Source of the DNA: Morinoia aosen
Taxonomy: Eukaryota; Arthropoda; Malacostraca; Amphipoda; Talitridae
NCBI GenBank assembly: GCA_030386875.1
Contig: CM059563.1
Location: forward strand, 44,298,102 to 44,362,101
Direction: 5' to 3'
Length of the DNA stretch: 64,000 bases
In this document: piece by piece, positions 1 through 10,300 of the stretch
How the letters are laid out: every line of letters begins with the position of its first letter
Position numbering within the stretch: the stretch's first letter is position 1
Notes under the pieces: generated by a model
What the model saw: the letters and a program-made list of their open reading frames with translations, nothing else
What the model was told of the DNA's origin: nothing
Databases searched by the model: none
Translations under genes and position numbers: made by a program

Positions 1-3000
1 AATATATTGAGGCTTCCTTCGGAAGTGTTGCAGTGCGAACAATAGTGCCACATACTGCCGCCGCTCCTGTGCCACCCTCCCCTCGTGAGCCGTCCGTGTA
101 TATGGTCACGTATCCATCATATTGTTCTTTTGTTATTCTTTTATGCTCTCGCCGGATTATGTATTCGGGAGTTTCGTTCTTTGGGAGTTCGGTTAGTTCT
201 GTATTTATAGTTGGTTTTGTTAAAGCCCATGTAGGGGTATCAATGTTTAATAGTCGGTAGGAAAAGTCTGGTTTAATTCGGTTTTTCCTCAAACTTAATT
301 TTTCTATTAGTATTTGCATTCTGATGGCCAAAGTTGGGGTTATTCTCCTATTTTGAAAGAGTAGTCTATTGCTCGGCGTTACAGTGCAACTAAAAGCGGG
401 GTTTCCGTGCTGACTTCGGACCTTGTAGTAGTAGCAGAGTGAGAGATAATTTCGTCTAATATCGGGAGGCATTTCATTGCAAATAATATATAGGCTATTT
501 GTTGGGCTGGATCTAAATGCTCCCGTAGCGATTCGTAGTGCCTCGCGCGTAATTGACTCGAGGGGTTTCAAAGTTGTTTGACTGGCAGAGTTATAGATTA
601 TTGATCCATAGTCGAGAATTGATCTTGTCATACTTCTGTAGATTCTGAGAACTGTGGTTTGGTCGGCTCCCCAGCTTTGAGCTGTTATTGATTTCAGTAC
701 GTTAAGGCTGTCATTTCCTTTTTTCTTTAGAGCAGCGATGTGTTGTTGCCAGTTCAATTTATCGTCGAAGATTAGGCCTAGGAATTTATGTGATTTTGTG
801 TATTGAATGTTTTCGTTATTGATTTTGAGTGTTGGGCTGAGGAATAGTCCGGGTATAATATTAAAATGAATTGCTTTACTTTTGCTCAGTGAAAATTTGA
901 ATCCATGATTTTGAGACCACTTAAATATATTATCAATGCAGGATTGCATTTTGTTTTGAATGACCTGGAGGTCTTGGTGGTGGTATCCGACTTGCAAGTC
1001 GTCAACATATAGAGAGTAATGGAAATTGTTGTCCGGTGGAATCTGTTTAGCTATGTCGTTTATTTTGAGGGCAAATAATGTAACTGAGAGGACACTGCCT
1101 TGAGGGACTCCGTTTCGCTGTTCGTAGGTGTTTGAGTTATAGTTATCCACTCGGACACTCAGTGTTCTATGTTCTAAGAATTTGGTGATGAAAATTGGTA
1201 GTCTACCCCTGAGTCCAATGTCAAATAAGTCACGTATAATCCCATATCTCCATGTTCTGTCATAAGCTTTTTCGAGGTCAAAAAACACTGAAATGAAGTG
1301 TTCTCTGTTTGCAAAGGCTAATCTTACGGTTGAGTCTAGTCTGACCAAGTGATCTACAGTGCTACGCCCTCTCCTGCATCCACACTGCGCTTTATTTATT
1401 ATGTTATGCATATCAAAATATTCTATCAGTCGGTTATTGATCATTCGTTCCATAAGTTTGCACAGACAGCTCGTTAGTGCGATCGGTCTGTAGTTGTTCG
1501 GCTTACTGTGGTCTTTTCCAGGTTTTGGGATTGGTATTATTATTGAGTGCTGCCATTGTGGTGGGAAGTAGCCCGTTGTCCAGAATTTGTTAAAAGTGTT
1601 CAAGATGTATTGTTTAGCTGGTAGTTTTAGGTGTTTGATCATGTCGTATGTTATTTTGTCGTTTCCTGGTGATGTGTTTTTAGTTTTTCTTAGGGCGGAT
1701 TCAAATTCATGCATATGGAAAGTTTGGTTATAGATTTCTACGTTTGGCGAACTGAAATGGATCGGTATAGTTTCATTTGCGGTTTTTATTTGTTGAAATT
1801 CGGGGGAATAGCTTTGATCGCTTGACACTTCGCTGAAATTCTCAGCCAGTTTATTCACAATATCAGGGATTGTGCTGTAGTGTATATTGTTTTCTATTAA
1901 TATATGGACTTTTCTTTGTACTCGACCTTTTATTTTCCTTATTGTTTCGTACACTCTGGCCATTGGTGTATATTTATTAAGTTGGTTTACGAAATTCTTC
2001 CACGTTTCCTGTTTGCTTGCTCGAATTTTGTATTTATGATTTGCCCTTGCTCGTTTCCAGTTAATTAAGTTAGTAAGATTTTTATTGCGGTGGTATTTCT
2101 TGTAAAGTTTTTCTCTTTCTTCTTTTGATTCTTGGAGTTCTTTTGTCCACCATGGTTTGGGGTAGTATTTTCCTGGTATATAAGTTGGGATGGCTTTTTC
2201 AGCTGCTGAGTAGAACCGCTGGTATAAGTCGGTGAGTAGTTGTTCGTTATTAGTTGTTGTGTTCAACATCGGCTTGTTCCATGCATTGTTATTGGAATAT
2301 AGATCCCAGTTAGCTTTTGAGTAGTTCCAGATAGTTGATGGGGGTTGGTTGGGACGATTTTCGTTAAGGTAGGTGATCAAAATTGGGCAATGATCGCTAT
2401 CACCCGGCGAGTCGAAAGCAACCCAGTCTAATAGCACGGCCAATGTAGGTGAGCAAATTGTCAGATCAATAGCTGATTCTGAATTGTATCCTATTCTAGT
2501 GGGTGAACCGGTATTTAATAGGCAAAGGTTATTGTTTGTAATAACAGTTTCTATCAGCTTCCCCCTATTATCTGTATTCTTGCAGCCTCATATGGTGCTG
2601 TGTCCGTTGAAGTCGCCGGCTAGGATGAAAGGATTCGGTAGTTGGTGGATTAGGTTATTTAGTTTTTCGTTTGTGACTGTTTGTCTACCGGGTATGTAGA
2701 TGCTGCAGATGGTTATCAGCTGTCCTATGTTTACTTGAATGGCCACGCTTTGTAGTTCAGTCTGTAGATTCAGTTCACAAAAAGGTATTGAGCTATGGAC
2801 ATATATTCCAACACCTCCATGGGGGGTTCTGTTGTAATGACCGTGTCGTAGCACATCACTGTAGCCGTTTATTCTAAACTGGCAGTTATCCCATAGCTTT
2901 GTTTCTTGAAGTGCTATTATACTGGGTTGGTGGTTGTTTATTGTTTCCATTAGTTCATCTTTCTTTCCCCTGATGCCTTGGCAGTTCCACTGCAGGATTC

Positions 3001-3013
3001 CTACGTTAGCCAT
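1..3013 (-). pseudogene. LINE ORF2: endonuclease, reverse transcriptase, RNase H (one stop; partial)
   Basis: This polyprotein would nick target DNA and prime reverse transcription. From the ATG at 3013 the apurinic-type endonuclease shows WNCQG, LQETKL, GGVGIYV and AGDFNGH. An in-frame TGA at 2588-2590 then interrupts it, where related endonucleases have a conserved Trp. Beyond the stop the same frame stays open to the window edge: SDHCPI of the endonuclease, the RT fingers and palm ([32 protein letters not shown] at 998-1009), and TDGS of an RNase H domain at 86-97. The rest of RNase H and the 3' UTR are outside the window. A single TGG-to-TGA change would explain the only lesion, so the copy looks recently disabled. 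Confidence 0.85.
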
Positions 3014-3056
3014 GGGGTGTGTTTGATTTGATTTTGTTATTCAATCGTTCAATTAG

Positions 3057-5600
3057 TTACTTTCTTTTGGGTGATCTATCTCTAATCCTAGAGTCTCGAG
3101 AGTAGTATGATTGTTCCTCATCTGAGTAAATTTGTCGTTTATCGTGTCTGTTGCGGCTGTAGGTGGGGGATCGTGATTTTGATCGTGATCTTGGTCGCTT
3201 CTTGTTTTGGGTTTTGGAAGGTTTGTGCTGCTTTGGGGGTTTGAATTCGTTGAATATTCGTCTGGCTTCTTGTCTCATAATAGGGTTGCATTCGCTCGTG
3301 CCATCTTCCTCATTTTCAGATCCTTCGGCTGTAGTTTCAATATTAATTGTGGATTTGAGCAATTGTGTTGGGTTGGGTTTAATGCGGAGTATTTCTTTTT
3401 CGCATGTTTCGTGGTCGCGTTGTGAAGTTTGCGGTGGTTTGGTTTCTGGTGTATCGGTTGTGTTATCAGTTGTACCTGGTTCGTTACAAAGTGGGGGAGC
3501 CATATTTTGTTCGGTGATCGTTTGGTTTTTGGTAGCCGCCATAAAGGGTTGGGGGGTTGGTACTTTGGGTATTTGATCCGTTCGATTTCTGGTTATTTGT
3601 GCGTAGCTTTGATCGAGTTGTGGGGATCGTTTGTGGTATATTATAAGGGCTTGTTCTCTTGATACGTTTTGTTTAGTACGGATAGAAATTAGTTCTTGTT
3701 GCTTGCGTTGTTCCGGGCAAGTCCGGTCTCCAGTTTTGTGATTGTTTCCGCAGTGGTAGCATGTCAAGTTGTTTTCAGTGCAATTTGTTGCTTCATGGCC
3801 TTTTGTTGCGCATTCTCCACACACGAACTCTTCACTGGTACATCTTTTAGCAGTATGGTTGTATTCCAAGCACTTTTTACACATCATAGGGCGGTCGAAG
3901 TATTCATATATCCTACTCTTGCAGTCTTGGCCAAGGATGTCGATATACTCAGGGGGGGTTGAGCCTCTGAAAGTTAGAAGTATTGCTTTTGCATTTGTGT
4001 TACGGCTTTTTATCCAATTTGCTGGTTCAACATTTTTGATTATATGGTTTTCCATTAAACCTTGTTTGAATTTCTCGAAGTTGGTGAAGTCGTAGTTATA
4101 GATGTAGGCGAGTCCTTTTGAAAGATTTACATAGTTATTTTCTGTTACTTGCACAGGGATGTTGTTTATGTCTTTGATTTTCTGTATTTCATCTTTTTGT
4201 CGTGTGTGATCTAATTCTACAATAAATGTGTTTTTGCCGCCCGATCGAATAGATTTGGGTTTTCCTTGGATTTGGTTTGCAATACATTTTTCTAGGAGCC
4301 ATGGAGTAATTTTCCGCTTTTCGTTTTCCTGCATTGTTATATTGAAATGAGTTGTGGGGGTGTTCGTATCTGATATTGGTATCTCGGAGTGTCCTGTGAC
4401 TATCTGTACAGCACGACGCCTATTAACTCGTTGTTCTTGTTGGACTTTGCATATTTCTGTTTCCATGATATGTTTCGGGCATTCTCTGTGGCCAGTTTCA
4501 TGTTGGCGCTTGCAATGCATGCAGGAGAGGGCGCTGCCACAGTGTTCGCTGTCATGGCCTGTTTCTCCGCAGCGTTTACAGTTTGCTTCGTTATGGCAGT
4601 GTTTGGCTGTGTGGCCGTAGTTTTGGCATTTGTGGCAGATCATTGGTCTATTAATAAATGGGTATACTATCGTATCTGATTTTTCGCCTGGGATATATAT
4701 AGAGTCTGGTGTTGTGTAGCTATTAAAGGTTAGTAGGAGTGGGGTGGTTTGGGAGAATCGAGTTTTAATGAAGCTGGCACGGACAGCGTCACTGATATTG
4801 TACTGGCTCTTCAGGCCTTCCACAAAATCTTCCATATTATCTACATCGTATTCTTGAATATATATTAGTCCTTTGGATTGATTGTAGTATGGGTGTTCGC
4901 TGATCTGGCAATTAATGCCGTCGACGTTAGTAAGTCTGGTGATGCGCTCAGATTGGGGTTTGTTTCGAGTTTCTATGATAAAGCTATCTTTACTTGAATA
5001 AGTTATTCTTTTCGCCTTCAAACCAGTTATTTTGACTATTTCTTCTTGGAGGCAAAATGGATTAATTTGGTTTCTCTCTTCAATTTTGAATTTGACCGAG
5101 AAGAACTTTGTATAATGGTCGTTCTTCGTCATTTCTTGGTTCAACGATATGGGTGTGTATTTGTTAGCTTTGCTTTGTTTTCTCACATTATCCTTCTCGC
5201 AGCCCATGATTTTACTGTTTTTTCCTATGTTCTGCGCTTTCGTCATTTCTAGGATTTTTTCGAGTGTATTTTCGATTTTCCTTATTCGATCGTCTACATT
5301 TTGTGCTTCTTTTTCAACTTCATGTTTATCGGGGTTGATGCATTTGGTTGCATCACCTGCCGCAAGTCTATTCAGCACTTCATTTAATTTAGCCTCCAAT
5401 TGGTCCACCTTACAGGTAGCACCGTTTGGTTCTGGTGGAGTTTTTTCGGTTGTTTGGTCAGATGTGTCATTGTTTTCGCTTATCTTCCTGGTGATAGTGT
5501 TAGTTTTGGGGTTTGTTGCACCTACGTTGGTAGCAGTGCTTAGGTTGTTTTTGTAAGAGTTTATTCGTTGTTTTAATTTGTTTTTATTTTTGGCGTACAT
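3057..5600 (-). CDS. LINE ORF1 protein with duplicated zinc-knuckle module and RS tail
   Basis: 847-residue RNA-binding ORF1 protein, intact. An N-terminal polar segment with short coiled-coil stretches (about 64-120) precedes two successive copies of one module. Copy 1 (about 165-400) has an RRM-like region ending in three cysteine knuckles at about 322-374. Copy 2 (about 425-650) repeats the layout, including SKGLIYI versus SKGLAYI and RPMICHKC versus RPMMCKKC, with three knuckles at about 574-628. The C-terminus (about 795-847) is rich in Arg-Ser dipeptides and ends DRSPKRK, like the RS domains of splicing factors. ORF1 proteins of this type normally carry one such module and no RS tail. 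Function in RNP assembly is inferred from family knowledge. Confidence 0.85.
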   Translation of the reverse strand: MYAKNKNKLKQRINSYKNNLSTATNVGATNPKTNTITRKISENNDTSDQTTEKTPPEPNGATCKVDQLEAKLNEVLNRLAAGDATKCINPDKHEVEKEAQNVDDRIRKIENTLEKILEMTKAQNIGKNSKIMGCEKDNVRKQSKANKYTPISLNQEMTKNDHYTKFFSVKFKIEERNQINPFCLQEEIVKITGLKAKRITYSSKDSFIIETRNKPQSERITRLTNVDGINCQISEHPYYNQSKGLIYIQEYDVDNMEDFVEGLKSQYNISDAVRASFIKTRFSQTTPLLLTFNSYTTPDSIYIPGEKSDTIVYPFINRPMICHKCQNYGHTAKHCHNEANCKRCGETGHDSEHCGSALSCMHCKRQHETGHRECPKHIMETEICKVQQEQRVNRRRAVQIVTGHSEIPISDTNTPTTHFNITMQENEKRKITPWLLEKCIANQIQGKPKSIRSGGKNTFIVELDHTRQKDEIQKIKDINNIPVQVTENNYVNLSKGLAYIYNYDFTNFEKFKQGLMENHIIKNVEPANWIKSRNTNAKAILLTFRGSTPPEYIDILGQDCKSRIYEYFDRPMMCKKCLEYNHTAKRCTSEEFVCGECATKGHEATNCTENNLTCYHCGNNHKTGDRTCPEQRKQQELISIRTKQNVSREQALIIYHKRSPQLDQSYAQITRNRTDQIPKVPTPQPFMAATKNQTITEQNMAPPLCNEPGTTDNTTDTPETKPPQTSQRDHETCEKEILRIKPNPTQLLKSTINIETTAEGSENEEDGTSECNPIMRQEARRIFNEFKPPKQHKPSKTQNKKRPRSRSKSRSPTYSRNRHDKRQIYSDEEQSYYSRDSRIRDRSPKRK

Positions 5601-5800
5601 ACTCCCGGCTTCAGAGGGGGTTTCCCCGCCTCGAAGTCGGGGTTTGAGGTATTCGCTGATTGTTGCCAGAAGTGCTTAAAGTTTTACTTTGGGATCCAAA
5701 GTAGTAATCCAAAATGGACTATTGGTCTGCGTAACTTAAGTCTATTCTTATAGGTTATTTAAGGGCCCTGGAGTATAGGGCAAATTAAAGAGAAAATAAC

Positions 5801-7196
5801 TACGCAAATGAGACCCAAGCTCCGAAGAGCTCGGGCCGCCGCCCGACTTTGTTCTACCCAACAACGGGGATTTGGAAAAAAACCTAAAATCTTAATCCCT
5901 CGAAAGAAAACTCAAAAGATAGAGGAAAGAGCAGTTGGGTATTTCAACGGTACCACCACGAGAAGGTGCCGGGTCAGCTGGATACCTGCTCGTGAGTAGG
6001 TATTCCTGTATCAATCCTTGTCTACGACTTCTTTCCCTTCACCAAGCTCAATAATTCAATAATTTGGTACCAGTAAAAACTTGGTAAAGGGAACAGCGAA
6101 AATTTCATTCATATCTTACATTAGGTCAGTCTGGTGATGCTTATAAGTGTTCTTCATGAGACAAATTCTATTCTTCAGAATATTTTTATTCAATCCCCTC
6201 GAAGTCACTGTGCTAAGTTGTAACAACTTCAGTTACACATTTTCAGGGCAGACAAACAATCAAATCGCCACCTATTTCTCTAACGTAGAATTCTCGCGCA
6301 CCTGGGACTGATCTTCAACCATATATTCACGACATTCTGAGGGACATTTGTAAAAAAAAAAAAAAACACCATTCGCGAAATTTCTCAGCAACTAACGCAG
6401 TGTCACGCAGCTTCAGTTTATCAAGCTTCAACGCAAGAGAATGGAGGACAATAAATAAAATTTCTGAACAACCCCTTTACTGAGTCATTATTCTCGTCCA
6501 AAGAGCTCAAAGAATAAATAGTATAAAATTAATTCAAATAAGAAGGCCTAACCATACACTCATATGTACAGCGACGACAGTCAGCATTGGACCAAGGCGT
6601 CTCTACCTCGCAGACACCGTGAAAAACGACACCGATTCGAAAACAAATTTTCGTAAGCCTTACCTAACCAATCGTAAATAAAGGAATCATGGATACCAAT
6701 TCCCGAACATTATGACGTTAACTACCAAGAATAAGTCAAATACTGACATGTGTGGCTATGACTATAAACCGTAGCGTCTGATCACCCCCAAAATACAACG
6801 TGGACGTGTAGGTCGCCATAGAGACCATGTAATGTATGGGAAAACTAACCTGGGAAATTAGAAGCTAGTGAGCGTTTTAAAATATTTTCTTAGGTGCAAA
6901 ACTAAGCCTGAAATAATAACCAGAAAGATTTTGAAGACATCAATAAGAATTTGAAACCGAAATTACCCGTTACATGTTTCATTTTCAGCTCTTACTTTTA
7001 ATTAGTATATAAGTTTATTTAACCTTTAGAACTAAATTTTCAACTCATTTTGACCTGTTTTGAAAACCAAAAACAATTGGCCTTACACCTATGAGGAACG
7101 ATTGCTCTGACAACAGGTGACTAACATTCAATGCGGTCATGGGCCGTTGACACAGAAAGGAAATATGATTCAGAAACTCAATTCGCAGGGTCAAGT
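5801..7196. other. Downstream flank and 3' UTR of ValRS; otherwise nothing recognised
   Basis: No convincing reading frame or repeat was found. The part nearest 7197 must hold the ValRS 3' UTR. Read on the minus strand, AATAAA signals lie at 7196-7201 (overlapping the stop codon) and at 7014-7019; the second would give a 3' UTR of about 200 nt. Confidence 0.4.
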
Positions 7197-7307
7197 TTAT
7201 TCCTTTTTCATAGCAGCTAATTGTTGTAACGCATCTTCGTTCTGCTCCTTCTCCGCCGCAAGCTCCTTCAATCGCTCGCTGTTCTTCTCTTTGATGTCCT
7301 CGGGTAC
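7197..7307 (-). CDS. ValRS: ValRS exon 21: C-terminus and stop
   Basis: 36 codons plus [23 protein letters not shown] is the conserved P--I---N-EK- helix that ends the ValRS coiled coil. The stop codon sits inside an AATAAA hexamer. Confidence 0.92.
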   Translation of the reverse strand, partial: VPEDIKEKNSERLKELAAEKEQNEDALQQLAAMKKE

Positions 7308-10300
7308 CTGGACATTAGCATACATTATTACAACATTGGTATCGTTAACATTGCAATACTGCATCAAGAGGGAGCTATTGTAATATTGTCTCTAGAGATG
7401 TTATCTACTTTGAGCAGAATATTATTTTACTCAGCTCAGGGCGATGATTACATTTAAGCTATCATATTAAGTTTATCAAGAAAAAGGTTATTCCGAAGGG
7501 AGCCTTATTGGGTGATGTTTTATATACAAGCTTATTTTACTCTACTCAGGATAATTGCTACTTAGAAGATACTAACGTTTATTTCACAGATCAGCTACAC
7601 ACTAATTCAAGACACAATTTCGGTCAAGTCAATAGCTAGAAAAAAAAATTACGACAGCAATTACCAGCACTCCTTCCAATGTTCAAAAACAGTATGGGAG
7701 CCGGATTTTTCGAACAATTTACGCCATGGTGGCGATACAGCCAGCTGCTTAGTTTTTCTGATCAATTAGCTACGTCATGTGTTGTTTGTGCAGGCTGAAA
7801 CCCTCGAGTTACAGCTTTTTCTGAAAATAATTTGAGGCCAAAAAATTTTTGGCGAGTGAAACGAGCAATCAGCACAGCTTATATTACAGAATTATTCTCG
7901 CTGCTGGCTGTACCGCTGCTAGGACGATGTAACAGTTTGAAAGTGCACCTCCGAGACGCCAACACCCACCTTAGCGTACGCCTCCTTGGCCATGTCCGCA
8001 GAGAGAGTGGTCAGCTTAGCAGTGCATTCTGAGAGCTTCTTCTGCAGCCGCTCCTCACACTTGCTCAGATCAACCAGCCCCTGCAGTTTAAAATATCGTT
8101 ATAATATACATCGACATCAATTAAGCATACGAGAAGAAATATCCTCTGAAGATGCTCAGATATATATGAAATTATTTGCTGTTAATACGGATGTTGTTGG
8201 AATAAAATCAAGAATAAATTCGTTTGACCTGTTTGACAAATACATGCAAGCTTAAAAAAGACAATATAGAATATTATAGTTACGCTTGGGTTTTCAGTAT
8301 ATGTTTTTCAGTATCATTTTCAAGAGTCCATTATTCATTATTGTTAATAGACAAAAACTATAAATATTAACAAAAATTTATTCATGCGTCATTGTTTGGT
8401 AACAGTCTTTTAATGAGAACTTTCTTTTGAAGACAAATTTACAGGAGATCATCCCAGGCCCCTGTCGGTCCGGGGGTCATTTCTCATGTTTTTGTTGGAA
8501 AAGGACCCTTAGTTGGTGGACTATTCGGTCCTAAAATTTTATGGCGCTACGGACAATTTACGGGGGGGGGGGGGGGGGGGCGGCGGCGGGGGGCAAAATT
8601 TTTCGTTTTTCCCGATTTTGACCCCATATAAAAAGAAAACAAATGGGAAATAAAAAAAAGCCTAATTTGAGTTTGTTAGAAATGTTCCAAGGATTCTAAA
8701 ACTGTCTTTGTTTTTGTTCTAGCATCAAAACTGAAGGAGTCCCATTTTGAAATATCAATATCAGTGAAAAGAACCCAAAATTTTTAATTTTTCCCCGATT
8801 TTGACCCCAAATAAAAAGAGAACAAATGGGAAATGGAAAAAAAGCCCAATTTGAGCTTGTTAGAATTGTTCCAAGGATTCCAAAACTGTCTTTATTTTTG
8901 TTCTAGCATCAAAACTGAAGGAGGAGTCCCATTTTGAAATATCAATAACAGTGAAATATCAATACCTAAAAACCAATATGTCAAATTTTTGCAAAATCTA
9001 AGGCCTGAATCAAAAAAATGAATGGAATCAGTTGTGTTTCTTTTCAAAGGTTACATATCATAGTCAAATTTTATAAGAATCAGACTGAAAAAAATAAATT
9101 TCATATATGAAACGAAAAAAAAATTTCTCTATTTTTTATTTTGGAAATCACAATTTTCAGTGTGAATATGAAGTTATGTATGGAACTTATCGAAATAAAA
9201 ATTAAAACTGCATTCAATTACATAAATTGTTCATTATATTACACTTAAACAAAAAATTTCGTTTTTTCGTCTAACTTTTTTAAAAAAATGGAAATATTCA
9301 AAATGGAACTTGAATGAAATGGAAATATTCAAAATGGAACTTGAATGAAATGGAAATATTCAAAATGGAACTTGAATGAAATGGAAATATTCAAAATGGA
9401 ACTTGAATGAAATGGAAATATTCAAAATGGAACTTGAATGAAATGGAAATATTCAAAATGGAACTTGAATGAAATGGAAATATTCAAAATGGAACTTGAA
9501 TGAAATGGAAATATTTAAAATGGAACTTGAATGAAATGGAAATATTCAAAATGGAACTTGAATGAAATGGAAATATTCAAAATGGAACTTGAATGAAATG
9601 GAAATATTCAAAATGGAACTTGAATGAAATGGAAATATTCAAAATGGAACTTGAATGAAATGGAAATATTCAAAATGGAACTTGAATGAAATGGAAACAT
9701 TCAAAATATTCAAAATGGAACTAGTCCTCGTGTTTTGATGCTAGAACAAATCAAAAGACAGTTTTAGAATTCTTAAAACATTTCTAACAAACTCAATTTC
9801 AGTTTTTTTTAAATTCGAATTCTTTGAAAAAATATATAGCTCTAAACCCAAAAAATTGTTGCTGATTTTTTAAATTTCAAAAAAATTAGGAAAAAAAATA
9901 AATTTGAATTTGAAAAAAAGCCCAATTTGAGTTTTTTAGAAATCTTGCAAGGATTCTAAAACTGTCTGTTTTTGTTCTAGCATCAAAACTGAAGGAGTTA
10001 CATTTTGAAATATAAAAATATACCAAAAAACACATTTTTCGTCAAAAAAAATAAGGCCTAAATCGAAAAAATTACAGGAGTAAAAAAGGTTTACTTTCAC
10101 AAAAGACATATACTGGCCAATTTTCAAACGAATCGAACGAAAAAAGCTTTCCACCTGGGATGATCTCCTTAATTACAGTCTTCTTCCTAGCACAGTGTAG
10201 GTTAATCAGACACTTAAATTGCGCAATCTTTTCTACATAACTACAGCGCATAGTTAATTCAACACCACCATAAAAAAACACTGTACAGGAAGCTAGCTAA

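Larger units (their letters stand above)
1..5800 (-). mobile_element. I-like non-LTR retrotransposon (LINE), 3' end cut off by window
   Basis: Two-ORF LINE read on the minus strand: ORF1 (3057-5600) is followed after a 43-nt gap by ORF2 (3013 to beyond the window start). ORF2 shows endonuclease, reverse transcriptase and the start of an RNase H domain. ORF1 with CCHC knuckles plus an RNase H domain fits the I/LOA/R1-like group; the I-like label is an inference. The region upstream of ORF1 (about 5601-5800) probably holds the 5' UTR, but that boundary is not defined because the 3' end and its target duplication lie outside the window. Confidence 0.85.

Noticed and set aside
3163-4679. Several plus-strand frames of 70-140 residues opposite LINE ORF1
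   Set aside because: Shadows of the conserved ORF1 frame; hydrophobic composition from complementing Lys/Asn codons.
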